Assembly: GCA_947579605.1 (NCBI GenBank)
Contig: OX388312.1
Span: 26,435,313-26,499,312 of the forward strand
Reading direction: 5' to 3'
DNA from: Athripsodes cinereus
Taxonomy: Eukaryota > Arthropoda > Insecta > Trichoptera > Leptoceridae
Length of the DNA: 64,000 bases
Shown piece after piece: positions 24,031 through 36,828 of the stretch (position 1 is its first letter; each line of letters begins with the position of its first letter). The notes beneath the pieces are model-generated. The model searched no databases, was not told the origin of the DNA, and saw only the letters and a list, made by a program, of their open reading frames with translations. The position numbers and the translations under genes were made by a program.

Positions 24031-27000
24031 GAGATTATTCAATACAAAGAAATTATTTTTCAGTACCAACATAATAGAGGAAAAAACTGCTAAATATTTA
24101 TTTAAAATCGTAATACCAAGATAAAAACAGCCTTTATACGCAATTTAAAAAAACATTAGGATATTTAAACAACTTTATATACAACACATTGTTTTTTGTG
24201 AATATTTGATGAACTATGAACTTTTCAAGAGAAGGAATAACGCTAAGCTATCATTATATATAATTTTGTATGTTTGTTTTCCAACTTAATTTGTACACTA
24301 CACTTATAATAATAATATGTGTTTGAATGTTCTAGTAGGTAGATATATGAAATGAAAGAAATAAAACAACAGGCAACCAAAAAACACCCACAGTGTCAAT
24401 CATGTGTCAACAATGTTTTACATGCGTAGCAAAATTACTTAAAGCTAAACAAGTAAAAAACCAACACATAAATATTTTAGTACGCTCGTATACCTACGTG
24501 TTTATATCTGTGTGTTGGAGCGAAACAACACTATGTCACACAATGTCGTCTTTTTCCAACATGGCTGTTCATAGCTTTATCACATTTTCTTCTAATATGT
24601 TTCTCAATATAAAATTACTGTTAAAAATGAGTGATCGCTACTAATGCTACTACGCTCTCACTTTTTTAAAAAAATACTTAAATCATATAAAGATAAAGAA
24701 GCATTATTTTGTATAAACAATAATTTGAGATAGTAATTTTATTAGGTATTATATTATCCTTTTTCTTATACATATATTTGTGATAGAATTTCTATATGTA
24801 CGTATTTTTGTGTTATATTTTATTATTGTCCTGATTGTTTACTGTTTACATACAATGAAAAGGTTTTTTTTACTGTAATGCTGTTCATTGTTTCTTTTAT
24901 ACAATATAAAAATAAATAATTACATATTACAAAGTATATTAAAGTCGCTAATTAACTATTTTTCCCATATTATTTCCATTACTAAGGAAAGCACCTACTT
25001 ATGTCAATAATATATGCAGAAATTTATTTATCAATTTGATGTTTATTTTCTAAGCGAAACCGAGTAAAAGAACACTAGTTTGTGATATTTACCTTATTGC
25101 TATAGAACCATATTTACAAACGAGAAGCCAACAAAACATTTCAATAGATCAATTATTAAAATAAACAAAAACAAAAAAAAATGTACAGTGAGGCAAATAT
25201 TTTAATAAGGTTTTTGTTTATAAAGGTCGTCGAGTCATCGGCACAATTAATAGCATCTGGAACAGGAATTCTTAGAAAAATAAAAAGCAAAACAATTCCA
25301 AAATAATTATCAATTATTTTTTATTGGTTTTACGTAACATAAATAAAGATTGTTTATTTTTAAAATAAAAATTTAGTAAACAATGAGCAGGTACCTGCGT
25401 ACGTATTGTTGTTTTTTTAGCACATATTTTCGCATTAAGCAGATTGTTTTTCTTTGCAAGTATATTATGTAGAACAAAAGTGCGTTCTATTTATAAAATT
25501 TGAATACATTTAGACAACAAAATTTCAAAACAACTACAAAATTTCACGGTAATTGAAAAATTGTATTATCGTCCTGATGATTCGACGCTCAAGCCAATAT
25601 ATTTTCACAACGTAATGGTATAAAGCAAGATCTACCTATTTTGAGGTGCTGGTATTATTTACCTGTAATCATCGTTATTGATGTGCTTTGATGTGTCTTC
25701 ACTACCTACATACCAACACAGTGAAACAACACAATAATTTTGGTTTCGCGGTTCCTTCTGGGTGTAACGTTTCAAAACATTTTGTTTCGTATAACCGAGC
25801 GCAATTTGAGTCACCCCTTGCCTATCTTTATTACAGAGTTCCTCATTATAACATTACGCCGTTCGCGGAGATGCGAACACATAATTAAATGATAATTAAA
25901 TTAACAGACAGTAGCGAAATTGGCACCTCACTTCTAATATAAATTAACAAAAGGTACATTTTTAAGTGATAATTATATTACATTGCTTTACTGGGATTTA
26001 ACCACAAGCGATTATTATTTCAAAACACTATTGACATCAAATTTTATTGTTATATTTCCGTTCAATCTTAATTGTAGGTTTCAGGATGTTGTATCTCCAA
26101 GCTAGACATAGAATTCCTCAGAAGGAAAACACTTGTTCAGCACTTCCATTATGATTAGGTACCTAGTCACAGAAGAAGTAGGTACTAAATAAATGTTTTA
26201 ATTCTGAATAAGTTAACATGAATTTCCAACTAGAAACATCGGTCGAAAACATCCACTATAGAATACAAAAAGTAAGCCAGCAATACGAAAATTAAATACA
26301 CTAATATTACAATTACGATAACACAAAATATGTTTTCAAATTCAATAAACTTTAATTTGATATATAAAATAATATTTCCCGGATACATAATATGTATCTT
26401 AAATAATAATTTGCCTACGGTTTGATATACCAATTATTTAATATGTCTCACAAAATAAAATAAAATGTCTTTTTTGTGTTGCACAAGTCATAAAAAATAT
26501 ACAAGGATTATCCCAAAGGCGTCGTGTTTTTTACGAGTATATCGCACCACGGCACCCACCCACCTTTACCATTTTTATGTTCTTTTTAACTGAATTTACG
26601 ACTCGTAGATACCTATTTCATATAATATGCTACATCATATTATGATAAACGTCAGACACTGAAGAAAGCGAGCGTCAACAGGAGAAATTGACTCTTTGAT
26701 GAAATGATCCTTCGAGGATTTATTGCAATGCTTAGACAGAACTATATTACTTGAGACTTCGTACTCACCGTTTGAATAATACTCTAAATAATACTTATTA
26801 TAAGCTCAGAATAAAATAGGTACCTACTTGAACTCTTTAATGTATTTGTTAATGCAGAATTATCATGTATCAATATTTGTTGTTGAAAACAATACCCTTA
26901 CCCATATTAAAACGCTGAGAATATCGTGAGAAGATGACTCAACTGTCGCATTGACGCTGTAAACGGAGTAGTGGTTCATGCCTTGTGTTCCTGAGAGGGC

Positions 27001-28396
27001 GATCGACAGATTTTTTTTTTAAGAGAGAGTTATACATATATTTTTAACATAAAAGTTCTCTTATAGCAATGTTGAAGTTTTAATTTCTGATAAGTATATA
27101 ATTTTGTAGTGTAAAAAATATTAGAGGATGACAATAAATTCCTCAATTCCATAGGAGGTAGGTAACATAGATAGTTCGCTAAGAAAGCGGTGAGAAATTC
27201 GATTCGCCACATTATTTGATATGGGGTTTTTAATATAAGAAATTGCATTTTATGGCGGCAAAAAGAATACAACGCCATCGACTCAGTGTTGCCAGAAAGC
27301 AAGCATACTCGAGTTATTTTATGTGATTTTAATAAATTCTTATCTACGATATTTTCACTGTCAATGGGTTAAATAACTGTAACTTTGAACATATAGATAT
27401 TTTGGTTAAGTACTCTATGAACGAAAGACAAACTCATTAATTATTTTCTTCGTGTAGTATTATTCTACCAAAAACCGTTTAATTTTTCAAAATAAGGTTG
27501 TCGCAGTTTTTCTGATAATTCTCATTTAAATTAATCAATTCCACAAAAGCCTAGAATAAATATTTGAGAGAGTTATTTTGGGAAGTTAAGAATTTAAAAA
27601 TATTTTCATTTTCCTATTTAAAAAAATAGATCTCAGTACGTAATAAAAATATCTATGAAATGCTAACACCACCGTTACTTTATCTCAAGTTCCAAATTTG
27701 AAATTTTGCATTCAAATTTACCATGGAACGTAAAGTGAGCGGCGCAAATAAGAAATAAAGGAAATTGCTATTTTGCACGGAGCGCTTGTTTATAATGGAA
27801 ATCACAATTTTGACGTTGGCGAGGATTTCTTTTTACTGCTTTTTAAATCCCTAAAAAACTCGCTCTGTAATATAAATATCACGCCGCACACAACAATTTT
27901 AAAATTAATATCGAGTAGGTTAAAATAAAAAAGCGTGGAATAAGAATAAATTGAATAAGACCAACGATTTCGTATAATATTGCTAACATCGAATAAATTT
28001 TAAATAAATTCGAACGAGTTCTATATCCACCGTCTTTTTAAGTTAGCTACCTATACTGAATTAAATATAGCCATATGGTTTATTCGAATAAGCGATTTTT
28101 TTTGCATTTATTTACGTACGTATTGAATATGGTAATAATGCTTAGAAGCTCGGAAGCAATTTTGTTTCTTTTTGAACGCATTCACAAAATAGACAGATGA
28201 ATAATATCGACTGGAAGACAAAAATAAATATTATGAAACACTCGGAAGAGAGGTCCCGGTATTGTCTTACTCTAGTGCTATCTGAGTTGAAAAAAATAAA
28301 GATTTGTCATTATTCAAAGTTGAAAATAAAAATAATGACTAAATCTTAAGCTAATTGTATCATACTTCAACATTTTACTCGTTTTTTTATATATAT
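24031..28396. other. AT-rich DNA, no gene seen
   Basis: More than 4 kb with no open frame I can recognise and no repeat shared with other parts of the window. It may be intron or intergenic. Confidence 0.55.
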
Positions 28397-28545
28397 ATCT
28401 GGGTTTTTGTTATAAAACTAAATACAAGCTTATACCTACACCTTTCACAGTATATTATAAGCTTGTGTTATGTATGCCACTTGTGATCGAACCACGCTCT
28501 TCTTGTGCATGAGACCAAGAGTCTACCTCGAGGCTACCGACGAAC
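28397..28545 (-). repeat. SINE G (tRNA-derived)
   Basis: On the minus strand it has the A box TAGCCTCGAGG (28526-28536) and the B box-like GTGGTTCGATCAC (28483-28495), about 30 bases apart, as in a tRNA promoter. The body is AACACAAGCTT, ACTGTGAAAGGTGTA, and the end AAAAACCCAGATAT. The second copy, at 54381, shares the body and end. Confidence 0.75.
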
Positions 28546-31500
28546 TAAAAAAGTGTGAAATAAATTAAAGTATGTATACTTCTTTCACTCAGAGCGATAT
28601 GGTATTACTTGAATTGCACTATTTTCACGATTTCAAAAGCTCTAATATTGTTGAAATAAAACAGTGATTTTTTAAAGTATTTTGACTTTTTGTTTATAAT
28701 TCAGTTGCTGGTATAATTGTAACAAAGAAATTACCTTAAAAAAACATTGGTAATAAAAATAATAACTACCTACAACTCAAAATATATTTAAAAAAAAACT
28801 GGCAACACTAGGTACAAGGTTGTTGCGAGTAATTTGATATAGGTACTTATCCTTTTAACACTACAAGATGTATAAGAAAATAAAACTCGGTACTTAATAA
28901 TACAGCGTTGAGTACATATTGAATTATTAATTATTTTATTTTCTGCAATAAAACGAAGGGATATGAAAAGGAATTTATTACGTCCTCCGTAGGCATGTCA
29001 AAGTACAAATGTAGCATTCATAGATATTTGGAATTTTTATTTAATGTAAGTATTTGTTTATGTAGTAATCTGCATAAAAAATCTGTAAAATGATCTACAA
29101 AAGAATACAACAGTTTTAAACCAATTGTTGGACAAAGACTTCTCATGAAATTTAAACTAATGTTGTTTAATCGTCATAAGAAAATAAAAAATATAACCTG
29201 TTGATGTTTCAGTTGGACAGATGCAGTCACTCATTTCCCATCCCTTAGCATACATTAATCATCTCATCAGTTGGACACACGCATACACCTTTACTACCCC
29301 CAGAAATAATAGTAATAATATAAAGTCTACATTACTACCCTCGATATACGGCCAAACACAGTGGCAAGCACAAAAACATAGCACAACATCGCAAGTGTCC
29401 CGTACAAAGTAAATAAATAGCCAACAAAATATTTTCCCGGGTTTTCCTCCCGTCGTCGTATCATCGCGATAACGCACTAATGGCGTCTTGTCCAATGATG
29501 CTTGAGTGAGGCAATAAACTTACATTATCTAGGAAACACCGTAATTTGCTAACTTTAATGCCTATCGTCACTCGGCAGAGAGAGAGAGTGAGTGAGAAAC
29601 GCTGTTTGAATGAGTGAGAGTGCGTTCATGAAGAATGAGAGACTTAGAATGATACAAGGGTTGTTCAAACAAACACCTCATAAATAAAATACAAAAAAAA
29701 ACAAACAAGTTTTAAGCCCAGTTATATAATGAGAAAAGTGGACATTTGCATCATTCGTAAATGCGTATATTTTCATACATACATATGCGAATATTTCTGA
29801 CAAGCTTTTGTAACCCGGCATTGCTCGGGTTTAAATAAACAGAAACCGTGCAAATACATGGGTTAAAATTGGTATTTTTAGTTTGTAGTACCTACATAAA
29901 TCTTCAAGTGATTTGCCATGGAAAGTAAAGAAAAATATTAGGCGAAAATAAATAGGTTCTTATGGCTAGTACCGAGGTACTTTTGTATTTATTTATACAA
30001 AAAATCAATTAACATTGTTTATGGATTTTTTACATAATACTATTCTTATTCTACAGTATGGATTTCTATGGTCTCATAATATCCTCCATTATGAAAATAG
30101 CTTAAAATGTCAAAAATATGCAATTTTTATTCTCATAATTCAGGATTTTTTGTCATTAGCAATCACAATGTTTCATTATGTAAACAGTCCCTAATTATTT
30201 AGTTTCAGTATTGTTTTATTTATTGTTACATCCATTTTGAAATTAATTCAATACAATGAAAAATGTTTGACTATAAATATTGGATTTTCATACATTCGCT
30301 TGCCAATTTTGTCAAGCGAATGTATGGGAATCTCATTAAAATTGTAATATCTTTATCAATACATAAGATATTTAAAATGTTTTTAGCCTTAAACCTGCCC
30401 AGGAGATGAGACCTCGTATAGAGTGTATTATTTTACTTCTGTCTTTCCTTATTTCTGAGTCCATTGAGGACATACGCACATACGAACCGACTCAAATATT
30501 TATGTGTGGATTTTTCGTTACAAACTGTTATTTTACACCTATGTTAGTATGTTATATTATAATGAGATGTATCACGAGAAGCATGATTTAACCTGAAAAT
30601 ATGCATCACTTTCACAATGGAAACAAAGATCCATTAGGTATTTAGACACTTAGGAATCAATTCAGGCAAGAGGCTCAAGCGCTCCATAGTAACGTTCACC
30701 TATTTCATATGATTGGCGATGTAGATGTAAAGAAGGCATCAGGCTTTTTGCAACGGATATGTAAAAATGTTCAATTACCTGCAGTAAGCCTAAAGCATAC
30801 AAGCATTGATTTTTACTCTTAGTTAGATATTGGGTATAAAAAAAAAACTCGAATTAGGACCAAAATTTTCATGAATCGCTCAACAATAGAAAATCTTTTT
30901 TGGAAGAGAAGAAGGAGATCACAGTTTTAAAAGCACATTTATAGCATTCCGACTAAGAATAGAAATAAATTAAATATTAATACCTCTTTTTTGGTAATAT
31001 CTGTGATTATAATTCATCTATTTGATTATTAATATATTTTGGTCTTCATTTGAATCAGCCTTGAAACTGTCTATACTAGGTAAAGGAGTATCAGCTGTTA
31101 TAAATAATGAACCTAATATCGTAAAGGATATGAGTAACAAAAGTTACATAAAAATAAATCCATTAGTATATTACAACATAGTATGTAGGTACAAACATAG
31201 TATTACTTACATTAGGTACTATATGAATACACAAGACAATCAAGGAAATGGTTTATATCTCGTTCATACATACGATAAATAAAAAATTGAAGGACAAATA
31301 AAAAACGACTATTACCATTCGAGGCAGAAGAAGTTGGGCTCTCAATCATAAAATAAGTTATACTAGAATTTTCAATGGCTTTTCATATACATGGATGTTG
31401 ATTTTCTATTCTGTTATATTTCTAGCAAAGTTTTTCCACTCGCTTACAAGCTATTTAGCAAATTGACATAATTAAATGACATCACAAATACTTCAAATTT

Positions 31501-33636
31501 CACATTGCTAATGCTATAATAACTGATAAAATTACTCTGAATAAAGCGCATATCTTTACTTTATCTCACAAGAATTTCAGAAAAAATTACCTAACTGTTT
31601 TATTTTACATAACACATTTTATTTGATAATGTAATTGTGGGAGGTGTTGTTAATATAAAATAATTTGCGAATTGTACATAGCCTCCATAGTTTATCTCAA
31701 GAATATTGCTAGATAAATAATATATACCTATGGAGTTTAAAATATTGTTTCAACTAAAATTAATATATTTACACGTATTCAAATACATTTACCTACACAT
31801 TATGTCAATAGAAAAGTTCGGAATGAATGATGAATATCTAAGAAGTAAAAAATAAACAGCAGATCGAAGATAAGCCAGTAGGTAACTAAACAAACAGAGA
31901 ACACTTTAAATTCACCTCATTGTTTTCCAATAGGTATGATATATTATCTTAGTAGATATTATAAGAGAAAGATAGAATAATATTGGCATCTTACTGTGCA
32001 GAAAACCTGCTGAATTGAGCTGTCAATGATTAGTTGACTCCACACCCCCGTCCTTTCTCTGAATCAATGTTAATGTTATGTAATCTACAAGATCAATGGA
32101 TGAAAACTGGAAAGTTCAGCACTGCTTGATACTTCATGCTGGTACCCACTGTCTAATGGTGGTAAGGCGGTAACGCAATTGTGGGGTTAATGGTATTTTC
32201 TCAATGGTTGCTGCTTTCAACATACTATTGTGAAGAGTAGTGAAAAATAACACGGTAATTTAAAACGATTCGTTACTTGCGTTACTTTCAAACGGACAAC
32301 GTTCTCGTGATGTGACAAAAAAAGTACGAACGTCAACGAGTCAAAAATAACAAAGGTTACACGTTTTTTCACTTATTTTTCTTAAATCAGATTCACTCAC
32401 ACTTATCATGGAAATTGGAGTTTAAAACTAATAGCCCAGCAAAATAATGGTACTTTATTATTTACGGCAGTTCATTAAATAATTAGGTAAAATAGTACTA
32501 TATAAAGTGAAAGTCGAAATCCACAATAAAAAATGAGTGTTTTATTTTAATGGTGATATCTTAAGAAAATTATCTTTATTTATCTTTATAGCTCTTTCCT
32601 AAATAAGGCATAATATTCTTCTTTTGAATTTCATACAGACATTCAACTACATATAATATTATTATTATATTTTGTTTTATATATATTGTAGGAATTACAT
32701 TAGTAGTATCATATTTAAAGTACTTTCAGAGTCGTTTGTTGTTTCGAATTAGTTATATTTTTTTTTATATTGTCATTATTATTCTCATTCCCTTCGTTAG
32801 TTCCTCTTCTATATACTACGCAATAAAAACGAGGCTCTAGCGGGCGTGAAATCCTCAGTGACATTAATGAATAAATGAAGATACTACCTACTACTGTTAC
32901 TTAGTAACATTTACCGCTTATTTTCTGTACGAGCAAAAGGCCACTTAAAATTAAGCCGCAATTTATATCGTCGCTACTATCCCCAAATAAGGCTGTTGCC
33001 AACATTTCTAACGAATTTACAACTTCTTTAAGGATATTATTATCTCAGAGGAACCACCACTATTCTTCACAACTGTTGGAGATGGTGTTTTGAGATATTT
33101 TTATTATCGGGTTTTAAACCTTCTGGCAATATAAGATTAGAGGCGATATGAAAAAAAATAAACAATATAATTCATTTTATTAAACCTTGTGGGTTGAATA
33201 ATATACTTTCACAACGACTAAAGATTCGGAAATGTTTCTTTTTAGCAGATTTTTTTTAATACATACAGTGGCGGTCCTATTCCGATGAATCAAATTATGG
33301 TTCTGGCGTCAACTTGGTATAGTAGGTAAGACTCTAGTCATCCTCTAATCTCTAGTCATCCCCCCGCGCCCCTTTGCCATATTCTCAATTTGGATTAGCA
33401 ATTTGAAAACAACAGAAAATTTTGTGAATGAATGTGGCATATTTCGACAACACATCACGAGCCGTTTTTCTTGAAATCGTATATACATATATTACATAGG
33501 GAAAGATATTGAAAATATTTCATCAATATTGGTTGTATCTTTTTATGTTTGTTATAATTTATCGTTTGCATTTTTCATAGATTTTTATATATAATACCTA
33601 GATGGAGTACTCGTATGTATTTTCATTGTAATAAAA
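28546..33636. other. AT-rich DNA with isolated patches
   Basis: No gene recognised. Notable spots are AACCCGGCATTGCTCGGGTT at 29811-29830 (6-bp arms), a GA/GT-rich run near 29573-29650, the hairpin at 30282-30333 and a lone CAGTGGCGG at about 33268. Confidence 0.5.
30282..30333. repeat. Strong hairpin, 14-bp perfect stem
   Basis: CATACATTCGCTTG at 30289-30302 and its exact inverse CAAGCGAATGTATG at 30313-30326 enclose a 10-base loop. If transcribed from the plus strand, the stem extends outward to about 20-21 pairs, with three G-U pairs (30283-30288 with 30327-30332). It could be a tiny foldback, a small-RNA precursor or nothing functional. Confidence 0.8.
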
Positions 33637-33858
33637 TGAGGCACCATTTTTCGGCACTTTTGACAGATCGGTTGGCGAAAAGAATTGTGGTAAATCGCTT
33701 AGAACGTCGAAAAGAACTTCAAAAAATGTCCAATTACGTTTTTATAAATGTAAAAATGATATATTTTTATAAAAATGCGAGAAATACTTCATAAAATGTA
33801 GGAAACACCACACGCTTTCGCCAACCGTTCTGTCAAAAAATCATAGATTTTTGCCTCA
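33637..33858. mobile_element. 222-bp inverted-repeat MITE
   Basis: Ends TGAGGCA and TGCCTCA. Further in, TGACAGATCGGTTGGCGAAA on the left corresponds to TGACAGAACGGTTGGCGAAA read inversely from the right, so about 45 bases of each end can pair with mismatches. There is no ORF. I could not identify a target duplication, so superfamily and exact ends are open. Confidence 0.65.
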
Positions 33859-34516
33859 CTTTTGTAAATGAGTCAGGGTTCTAGGTGTTGTATGGAATTC
33901 TGTGGCATTTTTTACATTTTGTCTATGTGGTATTATTCATAGTCTTTTTTATTGAATATTGCTTATGGTCTTCATCTGTGATTGTTGCTTATGTCAAATG
34001 TTTGTCATGACTTGTGTATTTTTTGTTAAATCGTTTTTATATTTTTAATAATTATTTTTTTAATTCATTTTAGATATTGTTTTTATGATTAATAAAGTTT
34101 TATGTATTCCACATAATATTCAAATGTTTTTATTTGTTTTTTTTTTTTTATTAATGACTATTCGACGAATGATGTTAAATAAATAAATTATTAGACATTA
34201 TTTTCATCCGTTTCTTCAAAACTTCTTTTAAACATTCTTTATTACTGTAACATGTTATTATTTTTTTATAATATTAAAAGCAGAACTTTCCGTTGAAATC
34301 TGTACATAAATGAAAAGGTATTTTTCTGTGGCGAATCATAGAATACTCTGAAATATTATAAAAAAGTAGAAATAGTTATAATACTATCCCAAATAAATAC
34401 TTATAAATGAGAAATGCTTACCGGTAGCTCGAAAAGTTTTTGTGTTACATGAGAAATTAATTAAAAGCGATTATCATCCTCCTTCTCACGAAGGCAGTAT
34501 GGATATGGGTAGGTAC

Positions 34517-34524
34517 ATACATAG
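34517..34524. repeat. 8-bp target duplication, left
   Basis: ATACATAG, identical to 35019-35026. It abuts the inverted-repeat end CAGGGATG. Confidence 0.9.
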
Positions 34525-35018
34525 CAGGGATGTTGCGAATATTCGCATCCGCATCCGCAAATGCGGAGCTTCCGCATGTATTTGGACATCTGCATCCGCA
34601 TCCGCATCCGCAATAATCGATGCGGATGTCCACGCGGATGCGGATGTAAGACAATTTGCGACAAGAAAGAAATGGGGCGGGGCCGGCGAATGGCGCGTGC
34701 CGTTCGCACTTGACATTAACCAATTGGAACGAAAAAATTGGTCACAAGATCCGACGCGTTTTTATTTTTGCCGGTTTTATTTTATTTTTTTGCCGGTTTT
34801 TGCAAATAACAAAAAAAAAATATTTCGCCAAAAACACCATAATATTATTGTAGCAACAATTTCGTCACATATTTGACAGTGGGGCCTACCAACTAAGATA
34901 GTTCCTACTTTTTTCTATAACATCTTAAACATCCGCATCCGCGGATGTGAGCCTTCAAAAATCCGCATCCGCATTCACATCCGCGGATGTGTAAAAATCG
35001 ACATCCGCAACATCCCTG
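34525..35018. mobile_element. hAT-type MITE with GCATCC arrays
   Basis: The ends are CAGGGATGTTGCG on the left and its exact inverse on the right, directly flanked by an 8-bp duplication. CAGGG-type ends and an 8-bp target site are the hAT signature. Hexamer arrays (GCATCC/GGATGC) lie at about 34545-34650 and 34930-35010 in both orientations, so the ends can fold extensively. The centre has a GC-rich patch (34670-34715) and a T-rich part. The 144-codon ORF across it reads runs of IRIR and SASA, which only reflect the hexamer. No transposase is encoded. Confidence 0.9.
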
Positions 35019-35026
35019 ATACATAG
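35019..35026. repeat. 8-bp target duplication, right
   Basis: ATACATAG, the partner of 34517-34524. Confidence 0.9.
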
Positions 35027-35271
35027 GCATGGGTAGGATAAATGAAAAAAGATTTTCTAACAAAACTTCAGTAGTAGTAATTCTTTGTCCTCACATATTG
35101 TATATCAGTGGCGGCTGGCCGGTTCAACTAGTGGGAACGTTGTGCAATTAGTAAAAAAAATGGTATATGGAAAACATCGATTTACGTTTTTGTTCCCATA
35201 AAATGATTAAGGCGTAAAATATTATCACGTAACATTTTATTGCTTCCATGAATAAAAAAAATTACGGAATT

Positions 35272-35410
35272 GTGGATTTTTTACCATGGAGCACCCGGCA
35301 AACAATAGGTCGGCCAGTTTTTTCGGCAAGTTTTCGAGTGTCCCGTAAAAGGCAGGTGATCGCAAAAATAAATATTATATATTATATCTTAAATTCAGTA
35401 ATTAAATCCA
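35272..35410 (+). repeat. Family A retroposon, 5' half of a split copy
   Basis: Starts CCATGGAGCACCCGGCAAAC, then AAGTTTTCGAGTGTCC and AAAAGGCAGGTGATCGC, and stops at CTTAAATTCAGTAATTAAATCCA. The LINE insertion 35411-35641 separates it from its 3' half at 35642. The last 11 bases are the left target duplication. Confidence 0.8.
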
Positions 35411-35641
35411 TACATACATACCATCACGCCGCTTCCTTCGCGGGATATGCAGAAAGGATCGAGCGTCACTTCCTTCTATCCTTGCATACATCTTTCGATT
35501 TCGTCACTGTCATACAATTCTTCATGCATGCTCTCCTATTCAGTGTGCCCAAGACGTGACCGTCCTGTAGGATTTGATTTAAACGATCTTGCCATTTGAT
35601 TCTCGGACATCCATGTCTCCGAGCACCATTTCTCTCAGATA
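35411..35641 (-). mobile_element. 5'-truncated LINE insertion (family A partner LINE)
   Basis: A 231-bp insertion flanked by AATTAAATCCA at 35400-35410 and 35642-35652. On the minus strand it encodes LSERNGARRHGCPRIKWQD, LNQILQDGHVL, RRACMKNCMTVTKSKDVCKD, then RRK, stop, RSILSAYPAKEAA, stop. This parallels the ORF at 50159-50692 (RTTWLDHVDQILRDG...CKDRSVWRSVLSAYP). The 3' end GGCGTGATGGTATG plus a (TATG)n tail lies at the plus-strand start. One Trp position is a TGA stop. Confidence 0.88.
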
Positions 35642-35720
35642 AATTAAATCCACCTATCCTGAATGTCTTATTTTTTGTTTGCAGCTCACGCAGCGCATGT
35701 TTTAAACATGCAGCTGGATA
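35642..35720 (+). repeat. Family A retroposon, 3' part of a split copy
   Basis: Continues the copy begun at 35272: AAATCCACCTATCCTGAATG, TCTTATTTTTTGTTTGC, then CATGTTTTAAACATGCAGCT. It is cut short before the CCCCACTTGTGGG block. Confidence 0.75.
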
Positions 35721-36589
35721 AAAAAAAATACCACATCTCACCACAAACATTGTCTTAAGGAGCCTTCCTAGCGAATAATATTAATATAGAGATATAATAT
35801 ATTTGGAGGATTATTTTTTGGAATCAGATAAAGATTTTTTTTTAGGTAGGTACTAAGTGGGGTTAACAAATGAAATGCGCCGCGTGATGCTCCTAAGAAG
35901 GAACCGCTGCTGCTGCATGTATGAATGTGTAAAATAACGTAGTATAATATTTCAACAGATATTTTTATCACAGGGCATATAGTAGTAGTAGGTATTTATC
36001 GCCAGTTAAGCGGTTGATAAGTGCGTCACGCGAGCCCAGAGTAGTGGACCGGTCAGGGGTTATCAAGCGCGCGTCAGCAAGTAAGTAGTATGGAACCTAC
36101 AAACTTAATATAATAAAACGGTCCGAGCAATATATTAAAACAGAGAAAGAGAGAGAATCCGGGATTCCCAAGAGAAATTATTCGTTATAGATTACTAACA
36201 TACATACACACATACGTACATACTAATAATATAAAACATAAGTTCCCACTTCAATGATGGGATATTATTATTATCACTACTAGTGTAAATTTACCCGGTT
36301 TCACTTACAAAATAATCATTTAGGTACACCTGCTTTTTGCAAAACACACAAAAACATAAAAAAAAAGTGACGGATCTATTCATTATCAGGGATTACATGG
36401 GAGTATCTATGCTTTTTTATTGCTAGGGATCGACATTTTAAAATATATAAATTATAAATTTCATTTTCAGACAATACAAGGCATATTTTTATCGACGAAA
36501 TATTCAGATAATGTAGGTACTCAGTTCCCATATAAATCTAAGTTGTAATATTTTTTAGTAAAACCTGCTGAATATGATGATTTCTCGTA
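35721..36589. other. Unassigned, with a GC-richer patch
   Basis: 36000-36085 is distinctly GC-richer than its surroundings (GTGCGTCACGCGAGCCCAGA, AAGCGCGCGTCAGC). I could not assign it to a gene or repeat. Confidence 0.45.
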
Positions 36590-36815
36590 TACCACTACCT
36601 ATTACCTTCATATCTCTAGTGCTGGATATAAGATTCTTTATAAAAAAAAATTTCTTTCTGTCTAGAACACCACGAACTCACTTCTTTTCCAACATTTGGA
36701 CAGTGTCATCAGCCCATATTTTTTGTGTCTCCAAATGCTTCTTTTGTCCTCCCGCGATCCCCACTTCAGAATAATAGGTGGCCATCTGCCATGCTCTCTT
36801 CTAACTATATAACCA
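36590..36815 (-). pseudogene. RTE-like LINE, family D, decayed end
   Basis: The plus strand shows the inverse of the family D end in the same order as 13151-13345: CTGGATATA (YIQQ), CATTTGGACAGTGTCATCAG, CCCATATTTTTTGTG, CTTCTTTTGTCCTCCCGCG. Several frame breaks are present, including an A run at 36642-36650. Confidence 0.7.
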
Positions 36816-36828
36816 GCCCATTGACGGA

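Noticed and set aside
29573..29650. GA/GT-rich run as a regulatory GAGA site cluster
   Set aside because: It is simple-sequence-like, no gene lies next to it and no second element supports a regulatory role.
34442..34876. 144-codon ORF reading IRIR and SASASA runs, with several overlapping ORFs on the other strand
   Set aside because: The frames are open only because the GCATCC hexamer array has no stop in several frames. The region is a MITE.
35108..35125. CAGTGGCGG hAT-like end here and at 33268
   Set aside because: No matching inverted CCGCCACTG end was found within several kb, so no element can be bounded.
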